Shown here in pieces: positions 28,584-37,006 of a DNA stretch of 64,000 nt. Source of the stretch: an uncultured Paracoccaceae bacterium (lineage in GTDB: Bacteria; Pseudomonadota; Alphaproteobacteria; Rhodobacterales; Rhodobacteraceae); the NCBI GenBank assembly GCA_947500005.1, contig CANMQJ010000014.1, forward strand, positions 89,180 through 153,179. The letters are read 5' to 3'. Both the position numbers and the translations under genes were made by a program. Position 1 is the first letter of the stretch; every line of letters begins with the position of its first letter. The notes below the pieces were generated by a model that saw only the letters and a program-made list of their open reading frames with translations, was not told where the DNA came from and made no database searches.

Positions 28584-29270
28584 ATGCTCAAGTTCACACC
28601 GATCCTTCTCGCGATCCTTTATGCGCTGGTCATGTACCGGGTCTCGGTCTGGCGCACGCATCGGGATCTCGATGCGCGCTCGACCGAGCTCGCCGATCCC
28701 GAGCTGAAGCGCCTGACCGACCGTCTGGCCGCCGCGCTCGACCTCAAACGTATCCCGGTCTATGTCTACGAGATCGACCCGGTGAACGGGCTGGCCGCTC
28801 CCGACGGGCGCATCTTCATCACCCGCGGCTTTTATCGCAAATTCCGCTCGGGCGAGGTGACGGGAGAGGAGATGGCCTCGGTCATCGCGCATGAGCTGGG
28901 GCACGTGGCGCTGGGCCATGCAAAGCGGCGGATGATCGACTTTTCGGGCCAGAATGCGCTGCGCGCGGCCTTGATCATGCTCCTGAACCGGTTCATCCCG
29001 TTCGTCGGCGTCTGGATCGCGAATTTCCTTACCGGCCTTCTTGCCTCGCGCCTCTCGCGCGGCGACGAATACGAGGCGGATGAGTATGCCGCAGCACTTC
29101 TGACCAAGGCGGGGATCGGCGTCGCGCCGCAGAAATCGCTGTTCCGCAAGCTCGACGCGCTGACCAACAGCCGCGCGGGCGTCGCGCCCGCCTGGTTGAT
29201 GAGCCATCCCAAGACCGAAGAACGCATCGCCGCGCTCGAGGCGCTGGAAGCGCGCTGGACCAAGGCCTAG
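28584..29270 (+). CDS. M48-family membrane metallopeptidase
   Basis: 228 residues. An N-terminal membrane anchor (LKFTPILLAILYALVMY) precedes the zinc motif HELGH in VIAHELGHVALGHAKRR (~105-121), the third ligand is the Glu of DEYEADEYAAALL, and a further hydrophobic pair (LIMLLNRFIPFVGVWIANFL) lies between. This is the short M48 type (HtpX/Oma1-like), acting on misfolded or membrane proteins. Its stop shares CTAG with the stop of the PIN gene on the other strand. Confidence 0.88.
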   Translation: MLKFTPILLAILYALVMYRVSVWRTHRDLDARSTELADPELKRLTDRLAAALDLKRIPVYVYEIDPVNGLAAPDGRIFITRGFYRKFRSGEVTGEEMASVIAHELGHVALGHAKRRMIDFSGQNALRAALIMLLNRFIPFVGVWIANFLTGLLASRLSRGDEYEADEYAAALLTKAGIGVAPQKSLFRKLDALTNSRAGVAPAWLMSHPKTEERIAALEALEARWTKA

Positions 29271-29809
29271 CGCGAAAGCGCCTTGCCCAGCCGGGGCAGC
29301 CGCGCCTTTTTCAGAAGCCCGCGCATCTCCCACCGCTCAGCGGAAAGCCGGTTGGCCTCGTCCAGCACTTTTTCACCCACGGCTTCGATATCGGCAGGCG
29401 CATCCTGCCAGAACTGCACGAGCAGCGTATCGGGATCGATCCTGTCCAACCCTTCCTCGGCAAGGATATTGCGCGGGAAATCGCGCCGGTTCAGCGTGAC
29501 GATCAGATCGGCCGACCCGGCAATGGCTGTGGCCAGAACATGGACATCCGCAGGATCGGGGAGCCATAGCCGCGCCTCGATGCCTGCCGCCGGTGCCACC
29601 TCGGCCTCGGGCCAGGCCGCCCGCGTCAACGCGATCTCGGCACGGGCCTGCGCCTCTCCCGCAGGACCCAGCTTGATAGCGGCGCGCGCCCATTCCTCGA
29701 GGATGCGGGCCGACCAGAGCGGTGTGAAATGGCCCGTTCGCGCGGCGCCCAGGAGCATCTCGCGCATCACCGTCGGATAGATGACACAGGTATCCAGAAC
29801 AGCCTTCAC
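29267..29809 (-). CDS. PIN-domain protein, ribonuclease type
   Basis: 180 residues with the GTG start at 29809. PIN-fold acidic residues: Asp in AVLDTCVIYPTVMREML (residue ~6), Glu in LEEWARAAI, and Asp in LPDPADVHVLATAI followed by ADLIVTLNRRDFP. This is the PIN_3/VapC-like type, often annotated as a toxin. No antitoxin-like gene is beside it; instead its start overlaps the stop of an rRNA methyltransferase gene (GTGA), implying translational coupling. RNase activity is inferred from the fold. Confidence 0.82.
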   Translation of the reverse strand: MKAVLDTCVIYPTVMREMLLGAARTGHFTPLWSARILEEWARAAIKLGPAGEAQARAEIALTRAAWPEAEVAPAAGIEARLWLPDPADVHVLATAIAGSADLIVTLNRRDFPRNILAEEGLDRIDPDTLLVQFWQDAPADIEAVGEKVLDEANRLSAERWEMRGLLKKARLPRLGKALSR

Positions 29810-31017
29810 AGCCGGAAGAACAGGGCTTTGAGATAGCCCGATTCGGCCAGCTGCGGCAGTTGCGGATGGTCGGCCCCGGCAAACCCCGTGTGCAGCAGCT
29901 GCGCCTGCCGTCCCGACCGTCCGATCCCACGGGCCGAGGCATCGCGGAACCGGCCCAGATCGGCGGCATGGGAACAGGAGCACAGCCCCAGATAGCCACC
30001 CGGCTTGACCAGCGGAGCGGCCAGCCGTGCGACACGCTCATAGGCGCGCAGCCCGGCATCGAGCGCCTGTTTCGACGGCGCGAAGGCAGGCGGGTCGCAG
30101 ATCACCACGTCGAAGCTCTCACCCTCCGGCCCCAGCGCCGTCAGAACGTCGAAGGCATCGCCCTGCCGCGTCGACAGCATGTCCTTCATGCCGCCTGCTT
30201 CCGCGCCCTGAACGGCCAGCGCCAATGCAGGTGCCGAGCCATCGACGCAGAGCGCCTCTTCCGCACCGGCGGCCAGCATGGCCAGTGCAAAGCCGCCCAC
30301 ATGGCTGAACACATCGAGAACCCGCGCGCCAGGTGCGACCAGCCGGGCGGCAAAGGCGTGATTGGGGCGCTGGTCGTAGAAAAGCCCGGTCTTCTGTCCG
30401 CCAGTCAGGTCGGCCATGTAGGTCGCGCCATTCATGGGAACCGGCACCGGGCCATCCGGCGCGGCGCCGTGAAGGACCGCCCCGACATCGTCGAGCCCTT
30501 CGAGGCCCCGCGCCCGGCCCGACGCGTTCTTGAGCACCGTGCTCACACCCGCCACGCGGACAAGCGCCGAGGCGAGCAGTTCTATATGCGCCTCGGCCCA
30601 GGCCGCGTTGGGCTGGATCACGCAAGCCTCGCCGAAACGGTCGATCACGACCCCGGGCAGGCCATCGGCTTCGGCATGGATCAGGCGGTAATAGGGCGCG
30701 TCGAACAACCGCTCGCGCATGTCCAACGCCCGAGAGATGCGGGCCTCGAACCATTTGGCATCCAGGACCGCTTCGGGATCGCGGTCAAGCATCCGGCACA
30801 TGATGCGCGAGTTCGGGTTGACTGCCACAAGGCCCATCGCCGCGCGGTTCTCATCCTCGAGCACTGCAAGCGCGCCCGGCAGGATTTTCTTTGTCCGGCG
30901 GTCGGTCACGATGTCGTTGTCATAGACCCAAGGGAACCCGTGGCGAATGCCACGGGCATTGGCCTTGGGCTTGAGGCGGACGCGGGGGCGGTCAGATGGG
31001 GAAGAGGGCGCTGTCAT
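29806..31017 (-). CDS. RlmI-like 23S rRNA (cytosine-5) methyltransferase
   Basis: 403-residue class I SAM-dependent RNA methyltransferase of the RlmI/YccW group. An N-terminal PUA domain (VRLKPKANARGIRHGFPWVYDNDI, then GALAVLEDENRAAMGLVAVN) precedes the catalytic domain, with SAM motif I in VLDVFSHVGGFALAMLAAGA (~233-252), DGS after it and motif IV DVVICDPPAFAPSK (~302-315). The end SCSHAADLGRF contains the family's Cys. The exact target cytosine is not provable from sequence. Confidence 0.87.
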   Translation of the reverse strand: MTAPSSPSDRPRVRLKPKANARGIRHGFPWVYDNDIVTDRRTKKILPGALAVLEDENRAAMGLVAVNPNSRIMCRMLDRDPEAVLDAKWFEARISRALDMRERLFDAPYYRLIHAEADGLPGVVIDRFGEACVIQPNAAWAEAHIELLASALVRVAGVSTVLKNASGRARGLEGLDDVGAVLHGAAPDGPVPVPMNGATYMADLTGGQKTGLFYDQRPNHAFAARLVAPGARVLDVFSHVGGFALAMLAAGAEEALCVDGSAPALALAVQGAEAGGMKDMLSTRQGDAFDVLTALGPEGESFDVVICDPPAFAPSKQALDAGLRAYERVARLAAPLVKPGGYLGLCSCSHAADLGRFRDASARGIGRSGRQAQLLHTGFAGADHPQLPQLAESGYLKALFFRL

Positions 31018-31056
31018 GAGCGCCCTCTTACAAAGATCGGTCCGGCTGGGAAAGCC

Positions 31057-31833
31057 TTACATACGGTTCATCAGCTGGATCACACCGAGGCTGGCATTCT
31101 TGTAGCCTTCGGGGCTCGACAGTTCCTGCCGGATCACTTCGGCCAGGTGGTTGGTGATGCGCACCTTCTGGGTCAGGCCGCGCCCCTCGGCCTGCAGGGC
31201 CTGCTTGCCGCCAAAAGCGTCAAGATCGGCCTTCACGGTCTTGACCGGCATCAGAAGCTCGCCCGTCGTGGCATCCTTGAGCGCCAGCTGGAAGGTGATC
31301 GCATGCACGCCGCCAGTGGTATAGCGGGCCTTCTCGGTCAGCGCGTGGAACTTCGCGACCTCGATGTGAAGATCGGCGTTGATCGGGCCGTTGAGCGGAG
31401 TCACCCCGCGCGCCATCGCGTCCTGCACGATCTTCTGCACCTGTGCATGACGGTCGCCGATCGGGTCCTCGCGCCAGACGATGTCGCCGCGCGGGATATA
31501 GGAATTGGCCTCGGAGACCTTCAGCGACCGAGGCACGCGCACGGTGACCGAATTGATCGTGACCGGAGCGGTCATGGCCGGCGCCAGCGCGACCGACGGC
31601 GCAGCTTCGGACTCCAGCCGGCTGACATCGGGATGGTTGATCGCCACCTGGCCTGTCGCCGCGTCCTGGTAGGTGCCGCGTGGCTGATCCAGCAGCGCAT
31701 AGCCGGCCGGGGCCTGAACCGCACCTTCGGGCAGCGGCTCGAAAGGCATGTTGCGCGTGGGTACATCGACCGAGGCACAGGCCGACACGCTTGCGGCAAG
31801 TCCCATCGCCATCAGGATACGCACCATTTTCAT
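31057..31833 (-). CDS. Predicted lipoprotein, DUF6778-like
   Basis: 258 residues. Signal peptide MKMVRILMAMGLAASVSAC with a lipobox-type end (V-S-A-C, Cys19). The mature protein has a low-complexity segment to ~residue 85, then a conserved-looking core: TINSVTVRVPRSLKVSEANSY, IPRGDIVWREDPIGDRHAQV and HAITFQLALKDATTGELL. Membership of the DUF6778 group is from memory of Rhodobacterales lipoproteins and is tentative. Stand-alone gene with a 138-bp upstream gap containing the inverted repeat TTGCCT-N8-AGGCAA (31892-31911). Function unknown. Confidence 0.65.
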   Translation of the reverse strand: MKMVRILMAMGLAASVSACASVDVPTRNMPFEPLPEGAVQAPAGYALLDQPRGTYQDAATGQVAINHPDVSRLESEAAPSVALAPAMTAPVTINSVTVRVPRSLKVSEANSYIPRGDIVWREDPIGDRHAQVQKIVQDAMARGVTPLNGPINADLHIEVAKFHALTEKARYTTGGVHAITFQLALKDATTGELLMPVKTVKADLDAFGGKQALQAEGRGLTQKVRITNHLAEVIRQELSSPEGYKNASLGVIQLMNRM

Positions 31834-31971
31834 CGTCTCTCTCCTCGAACGGGGCGTGTCCCGCCCATTTGTCCCTTGTCGAAGACGAGTTTTGCCTGCC
31901 AATTGAGGCAAGTTTTGGACAAATTGCGTGCCATTTCAGGATCGTTTCGAATCCGGAAACCGCTTGAGGGC

Positions 31972-32247
31972 TCAGTTGCGCGAGCGCGAACGCCATCCTC
32001 CGCGCCTGCGCGGCGTGCCCGAACTCGACAATCCCTGCCGAAGAACCTCGGTCATCGGATGGTCTGGCCGCTCCTCGCGGTAGCGCTCGTGAAGCGTGAC
32101 CAGCGCGCGCGGCTGGTCCAGCGTCTCGGGAAGGCTCAGCGCCCAGTCGAGGAAGATCGACCTGCATTCGGCGGCAGTGATGCCTTCCATGTTATAGGCC
32201 TCGCGGACGAGGCCCTTGGGGTCGAGCGGATCAGGCGTCTTGGTCAT
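31972..32247 (-). CDS. Small hypothetical protein (91 aa) overlapping glnE
   Basis: Begins MTKTPDPLDPKGLVREAYNM and continues with GITAAECRSIFLDWALSLP, a helical region that resembles small conserved alphaproteobacterial proteins usually found after glnE. The tail is Arg/Gly/Ser-rich. It overlaps the end of glnE by 17 bases, so it is translated from the same message. No known function. Confidence 0.7.
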   Translation of the reverse strand: MTKTPDPLDPKGLVREAYNMEGITAAECRSIFLDWALSLPETLDQPRALVTLHERYREERPDHPMTEVLRQGLSSSGTPRRRGGWRSRSRN

Positions 32248-35029
32248 CCTCGGCCTCTGACAGAGCGCCCCCGATCACGCGGGCGGCGCGCCCATAATTC
32301 TCCTCCAACGCAGCCTCGAGCGCGTCGATATCGTCGAAGCCGGTGGTGCGGCACAGGAATGCCGCCCCGCCTTCCCCTATCTCGTCCGCCTCGATCGTCT
32401 TGCCCGACAGGAGGCGCGCCGAGGTCTGCACCGACCAGAATAGCGCATAGGCCTCCTCCAGCGTCGACTTGTCCGCGACATCCAGCCACCCGGCGGCGAC
32501 AGCCCCCTCCAGCCCCGAGGCCACGTCGCGCTCTGCCCGGCCCGACAGCAACGCCCCGGCCTGCGCGACAAGTTCGATATCCAGCATCCGCCCGGGCCCC
32601 GTCTTGGCGTCCCAGACACCGGCGGGCGTCTTTGCGGCGGCGATCCGCGCGCGCATGTCGGCCACCTCACGCAGAACCGTGGCCTGATCCTTGGGCGCGG
32701 CGATCAGGTCCGCCCGAAATCTTTCGATATCATAGGCAAGCGTCGCCTCACCCGCCACGACGCGCGCCCGGGTGAGCGCCAGATGCTCCCAGGTCCAGGC
32801 CTCGTTCTGCTGGTAATGGGTGAAACTGGCCCAGCTTGTGGCAACCGGCCCCTGACTGCCCGACGGGCGCAGGCGCATATCGACTTCGTATAGCCGTCCC
32901 TCGGCCATCGGCGCGGTCAGAGCCGTGATAAGCGCCTGTGTGAAGCGCGCATAATAGGTGCGCGGTGCCAGTGGGCGCGGGCCGTCCGACATCTCTGCCT
33001 CGCCCGGATCGTAGATCACGATCAGGTCCAGATCGGATTGCGAATTGATCCGTGCCGCGCCCAGCGACCCCATTCCCAAAACCGCTGCCCCGCGACCGGG
33101 AGCCACGCCGTGCTTGCGGGCGAATTGCGCCTCGACCCTTGGCAGGATCGCGGCGATCACCGCTCCGGCCAGCTGAGCATATTGTGCCCCGGCTGTCGTC
33201 CCGTCGACAAGGCCGCGCAGGTGATGGACACCGATGCGGAAATGCCATTCCTTGCTCCAGCGACGGCCCGCGTCCAGTTGCCGCTCGTAATCTTCCTCGC
33301 CTGCAAGAAGCGCATCCAATTCGTCCCGCAGCGCCGCCTCACCCGGCCACTCGTCAAAGAACTGCCCGCCGATCACCGCGTCAAACACCGCCGAGTTCCG
33401 GCTGAGATGGCTGGCCAGCGCGTGACTGGTGCCGACGATATCGATGAGCAGGTCGCTGAGCTGCGGGTTCGCCTCGAAGAGCGAAAAGAGCTGCACCCCG
33501 GCGGGCAGACCGCGCAGGAATCCGTCGAGCGCCAGCAGCGACTCCTCGGGCTTGGCTGTTCGAGCAAGGCGCGAAAGCAGTTCCGGCTTCAAACGCTCGA
33601 AGATCCGCGCGCCGCGCGCCGAGCGCAGCGCCGGATAGGTCGGCCAGCGCGCCAGCACCGAGGCGTCGAACTCCACTTCGACCGGTTCGGGCTTGGGCGC
33701 GGCAGCCGCATCGGGCGCAAAGAACCCCTCGGTCAGTTCATGCACCTCGGTCAGGCGGCGGGTCAGGTCGCGCTCCAACTCTTCGGGTCCGATCCCCATC
33801 AGGCAGGCCACACGCTCGAGCCCGTCCTCCGATTGCGGGACGCGGTGGGTCTGGGCGTCGTGGACCATCTGGATACGATGCTCGACCTCGCGATGCGCGC
33901 GATAGTGATCGGTCAGTTTCCCGGCGACCTCCTCTGGCACCCAACCCTTCTCGGCCAAGGCCGCCAATCCCTCCGCCGTGCCGCGCAGGCGCAGATCGCG
34001 GTCGCGGCCCCCGGCGATCAACTGCCGGGTCTGGGTAAAGAACTCGATCTCGCGGATCCCGCCCCGGCCCAGCTTCATGTCATGGCCCGGAACTTTCAGC
34101 GCGCCACCCGTTCCCTTGCTCTCGCGGATGCGCAAGCGCATGTCATGGGCGTCCTGGATCGCGGCGAAATCCAAATGGCGCCGCCAGACGAAGGGGCGCA
34201 GCGTCTCCAGGAAACGGTCCCCGGCCGCAATATCCCCCGCACAGGGGCGCGCCTTGATATAGGCCGCGCGCTCCCAAGTGCGGCCCAGGCTCTCGTAATA
34301 GGTCTCGGCCGCGGCCATGGACATGCAGACCGGGGTCACCGCCGGATCGGGCCGCAGACGCAGATCGGTGCGAAAGACATAGCCGTCAGCCGTCTTGTCG
34401 CTGAGCGTCGTGCAGAAATTCCGCGTCGCGCGGACCATCCCCTGCCGTGCCTCGTGGAAATCGTCATGTTCATATCGGGTTTCGTCGAACAGCACGATCA
34501 GGTCGATGTCGGAGCTGTAGTTCAGCTCATGCGCGCCCATCTTGCCCATGGCAAGGACGACCATCCCGGCAGCCGTTTCGACATCCGCCTCGGTCATGCC
34601 GGGAAGTTTTCCGCGCCGGATCAGTGTCGCGATCTCGGCCTTGGCCGCAAGATCGACCGCAAGCGCCGCGTAATCGGTCAACAGGCCGGTGACCCGCTCC
34701 AGCGGCCAGGCACCCGCCAGATCGGCCAGCGCGGTCAACAACGCCAGCTGCCGCTTGCCCTGCCGCAGCCCCGGTTTCAGCTGATCCGGCGGGCAGGCCC
34801 GAACCTGGTCCCAGATCCCGGCTAGCGCGGTTTCGGGGTCGTACAGGGCCGGCGCCAGCCAGGCGGCCTCGCGCTCGACCAGACTCTTGAGGTAGGGGCT
34901 CGACCCCGCGGCCCCCGCAATCAGGTCGTGGTGGTCGGAGGATAGCTCCGGCACAACAGCGCAGGCCTCCTGGCCAAGGGCGGAATCGAAAGGGCGCGGC
35001 GAGCGGCGGATTTCCAGAGGGTGCGACAT
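32231..35029 (-). CDS. glnE: Bifunctional glutamine synthetase adenylyltransferase/deadenylase
   Basis: Controls glutamine synthetase by adding or removing AMP in response to PII and glutamine. 932 residues from ATG 35029, the usual size. The N-terminal (deadenylylating) nucleotidyltransferase site is NYSSDIDLIVLFD (~179-191) and the C-terminal (adenylylating) site is NSQSDLDLIVIYD (~667-679), each with the D-x-D pair. The linker with helical PII-binding segments is present. Note that the GS-like gene at 59.7 kb is a catabolic-type paralogue, not necessarily a substrate. Confidence 0.95.
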   Translation of the reverse strand: MSHPLEIRRSPRPFDSALGQEACAVVPELSSDHHDLIAGAAGSSPYLKSLVEREAAWLAPALYDPETALAGIWDQVRACPPDQLKPGLRQGKRQLALLTALADLAGAWPLERVTGLLTDYAALAVDLAAKAEIATLIRRGKLPGMTEADVETAAGMVVLAMGKMGAHELNYSSDIDLIVLFDETRYEHDDFHEARQGMVRATRNFCTTLSDKTADGYVFRTDLRLRPDPAVTPVCMSMAAAETYYESLGRTWERAAYIKARPCAGDIAAGDRFLETLRPFVWRRHLDFAAIQDAHDMRLRIRESKGTGGALKVPGHDMKLGRGGIREIEFFTQTRQLIAGGRDRDLRLRGTAEGLAALAEKGWVPEEVAGKLTDHYRAHREVEHRIQMVHDAQTHRVPQSEDGLERVACLMGIGPEELERDLTRRLTEVHELTEGFFAPDAAAAPKPEPVEVEFDASVLARWPTYPALRSARGARIFERLKPELLSRLARTAKPEESLLALDGFLRGLPAGVQLFSLFEANPQLSDLLIDIVGTSHALASHLSRNSAVFDAVIGGQFFDEWPGEAALRDELDALLAGEEDYERQLDAGRRWSKEWHFRIGVHHLRGLVDGTTAGAQYAQLAGAVIAAILPRVEAQFARKHGVAPGRGAAVLGMGSLGAARINSQSDLDLIVIYDPGEAEMSDGPRPLAPRTYYARFTQALITALTAPMAEGRLYEVDMRLRPSGSQGPVATSWASFTHYQQNEAWTWEHLALTRARVVAGEATLAYDIERFRADLIAAPKDQATVLREVADMRARIAAAKTPAGVWDAKTGPGRMLDIELVAQAGALLSGRAERDVASGLEGAVAAGWLDVADKSTLEEAYALFWSVQTSARLLSGKTIEADEIGEGGAAFLCRTTGFDDIDALEAALEENYGRAARVIGGALSEAEDDQDA

Positions 35030-35140
35030 GGTCGGAAGGTGCGCATTCCCCTGCGCCAAGGTCAATATGACAATGCGTGCACCGCGTTGCCCTTCTTTCA
35101 GCCTCTCACTAGGTTGCCCGCGACTGTCAGGGAGTTGGGA

Positions 35141-35608
35141 ATGAGCAAGAGCCTGAAACGGGTCCGCGCGGCGCTAGAAGCGGCTGGCCACACGATCGAG
35201 ATCCGCGAGACCGCGAATGCGCGCACAGCAGCGGATGCCGCGCGCGCCGTGGGCTGCGATGTCGATCAGATCGCCAAGTCGATCATCTTCTGGGGCGAAA
35301 GTTCGGACGCGCCGATCCTGTTCCTGACCGCAGGCGGAAACCGTGTCGACAATGACCGCGCCGCGGCACTTGCGGGTGAACCGCTGCGGCGGGCCGAGGC
35401 CGAGCGTGTCCGCGCGGCGACCGGATTTGCAATCGGCGGGGTGGCGCCTGTCGGGCATCTCTCGCCCATCCGCGCATTTTTCGACCCGCGGCTGGCTGAA
35501 TTCGACTTGATCTGGGCCGCCGCCGGCACACCCCAGCACGTCTTTTCCATCGCGCCAAAGGATCTCGTCGCCCTTGCAGACGCCAGGATCGGCGCGTTCA
35601 CCGAGTAG
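35141..35608 (+). CDS. YbaK/ProX-type aminoacyl-tRNA deacylase
   Basis: 155-residue editing-domain protein that hydrolyses mischarged tRNAs such as Cys- or Ala-tRNA-Pro. It shows the YbaK sequence AKSIIFWGESSDAPILFLTAGGNRVD (the Lys of AKS is the key residue, near 47), GFAIGGVAPVGHLSP (~95) and WAAAGTPQHVFSIAPKDLVAL. The ATG at 35141 follows GGGAG; the frame upstream is not part of the protein. Divergent from glnE. Confidence 0.88.
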   Translation: MSKSLKRVRAALEAAGHTIEIRETANARTAADAARAVGCDVDQIAKSIIFWGESSDAPILFLTAGGNRVDNDRAAALAGEPLRRAEAERVRAATGFAIGGVAPVGHLSPIRAFFDPRLAEFDLIWAAAGTPQHVFSIAPKDLVALADARIGAFTE

Positions 35609-35611
35609 AGG

Positions 35612-35809
35612 TCAGAAGATCAGCCCAAGCAAGGCAGCAATGATCTGCCACCACAGGAAGGCGCCGATCACCGCGCATGGCAAAAGCCACCATCCCGCTG
35701 CCAACCGCATGCCGCGCCACGCCTCCCTGCCTTCGGAAAACGGGTATCTCGCCCGCGTTCCATCCGCGATGACCCCACCGAGGGGAGTGTGTTCACGAGT
35801 ATGCGCCAT
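35612..35809 (-). CDS. Small predicted membrane protein (65 aa)
   Basis: The N-terminal half is polar (MAHTREHTPLGG, then ARYPFSEGREAWRGMRLAAG). The C-terminal half is one continuous hydrophobic span (WWLLPCAVIGAFLWWQIIAALLGLIF). The sequence has protein-like composition, and its stop lies 3 bases beyond the stop of the convergent deacylase gene. Similar short tryptophan-rich proteins occur in the order; no function is known. Confidence 0.65.
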   Translation of the reverse strand: MAHTREHTPLGGVIADGTRARYPFSEGREAWRGMRLAAGWWLLPCAVIGAFLWWQIIAALLGLIF

Positions 35810-35894
35810 GGTCCTTAACTATTCCCGAATCGCGAAAACTACAACCTAAAGATGTTTGGTCGGCAGTTGTTTGCCACAAAGTTGCTCACCAAAA

Positions 35895-35972
35895 ATGTAA
35901 ATCTTTTTCACATACCCCCTTGCACAGGGCAAAACCTCCTCCCATCTTCAATCATGTGAAAGCGATTTACAT
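35895..35972. promoter_or_regulatory. Pair of 19-bp inverted operator-like elements
   Basis: ATGTAAATCTTTTTCACAT (35895-35913) and ATGTGAAAGCGATTTACAT (35954-35972) are reverse complements of each other except at two positions. Each is itself a near-palindrome (ATGTRAA-N5-TTYACAT), and each is followed directly by ACCCCC. Centres are 59 bp apart. They lie ahead of the DUF2852 gene (start 35995) in a divergent, A+T-rich gap with the 65-residue gene. The second copy would cover the transcription start of the DUF2852 gene. Binding protein unknown. Confidence 0.6.
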
Positions 35973-35994
35973 ACCCCCAACCGGAGAGATCACA

Positions 35995-36414
35995 ATGACG
36001 ACAGTGACGCAAACCGTTGCCGCCCCCTCCAACCCGGGCTGGCTGCACCGTGCCGAAAGCTGGCTTGACGACAAGGGCAAAGGCGCCTGGATCGCCGCCA
36101 TGGTCCTCGGCTTCATCTTCTTCTGGCCCGTCGGGCTGGCCCTTCTTGCCTACATGATCTGGAGCAAACGCATGTTCTCATCCTGCAACCGCCGCAAATC
36201 CTGGACCCGCACCGGAATGACCGCGATGCGCAGTACCGGCAACAGCGCCTTCGACAACTACAAGGCCGACACCCTGGCACGGCTCGAGCGCGAGCAGGTC
36301 GAGTTCGAGGAGTTCCTCAAGCGCCTGCGCGAGGCCAAGGACAAGGCCGAGTTCGACGAGTTCATGGAAGAGCGCGCCCGTAGCGGACGTGACAGCGATG
36401 ACGACGCAGCCTGA
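35995..36414 (+). CDS. DUF2852 membrane protein
   Basis: 139 residues. Matches DUF2852: a polar N-terminus, then GKGAWIAAMVLGFIFFWPVG and LALLAYMIWSKRM (residues ~32-62) forming one or two membrane spans, a basic segment (CNRRKSWTRTG), and a charged helix (LARLEREQVEFEEFLKRLREAKDKAEFDEFMEE), probably a coiled coil. The ATG is preceded by CCGGAGAG. It is followed after 55 bp by the RDD gene. Function unknown; the upstream inverted elements suggest regulated expression. Confidence 0.85.
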   Translation: MTTVTQTVAAPSNPGWLHRAESWLDDKGKGAWIAAMVLGFIFFWPVGLALLAYMIWSKRMFSSCNRRKSWTRTGMTAMRSTGNSAFDNYKADTLARLEREQVEFEEFLKRLREAKDKAEFDEFMEERARSGRDSDDDAA

Positions 36415-36469
36415 CCACGCGCGGCCCCCGTTCGGAATGGGGGCCGCCCCCTTCCCCGCCGGAGACACC

Positions 36470-36910
36470 ATGATGGCCCAATTGCCGGATCCCGCCCGCC
36501 AGCCCGAATTCTACAGCGCCGTCCCGTCCAAGCGGTTCTTCGCCTGGATCTTCGACACGCTGGTGATCGTGATGCTGAGCGTGGTGCTTGTGGTGCTCAC
36601 GGCCTTCGTCGGCGCCTTCGTCTGGCCCATCCTCTACCTCGTGGTCGGCTTCGTCTACCGGACGGCGACCATCGCAAACGGCTCGGCCACCTGGGGCATG
36701 CGGTTCGTTGGCCTTGAATTGCGCAACGCATGGGGCCAGAGGCTCGACACCGGGCAGGCGCTGGCCCACACCGCAGGCTATACCGTCAGCATGGCGGTCC
36801 CTGTCCTGCAGGTGATCTCGGTGATCATGATGCTCACCTCTGCCCGCGCCCAGGGCCTTACGGATGCCGTGTTGGGAACCGTGGCGCTGAACCGCCGCGC
36901 GGCCCGCTGA
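36470..36910 (+). CDS. RDD-family membrane protein
   Basis: 146 residues. The RDD domain is visible: SKRFFAWIFDTLVIVMLSVV (first span with the A-x-x-x-D element), a second span VVLTAFVGAFVWPILYLVVGFVYRT, SATWGMRFVGLEL, and a third hydrophobic region. Several in-frame ATGs lie upstream (36389, 36398). ATG 36470 is chosen because CCGGAG sits 6-7 bases before it. RDD proteins are poorly characterised, with proposed transport roles. Confidence 0.82.
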   Translation: MMAQLPDPARQPEFYSAVPSKRFFAWIFDTLVIVMLSVVLVVLTAFVGAFVWPILYLVVGFVYRTATIANGSATWGMRFVGLELRNAWGQRLDTGQALAHTAGYTVSMAVPVLQVISVIMMLTSARAQGLTDAVLGTVALNRRAAR

Positions 36911-37006
36911 CCGGCGGATTACGCCACGTCAAACCGGGCCGCTTGGCCCCTTGGCGGGTCCCGATCGCGTTGTTATTCTCAACCGAGATCAACCACGGGA
37001 CCTTCC

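Noticed and set aside
26979..29333. 784-codon minus-strand open frame
   Set aside because: It is antisense to the PhoD-like and M48 genes, whose metal motifs are intact; no domain is visible in it.
29267..29809. Toxin-antitoxin locus around the PIN gene
   Set aside because: No antitoxin-like small gene is adjacent on either side; the gene is coupled to an rRNA methyltransferase instead.
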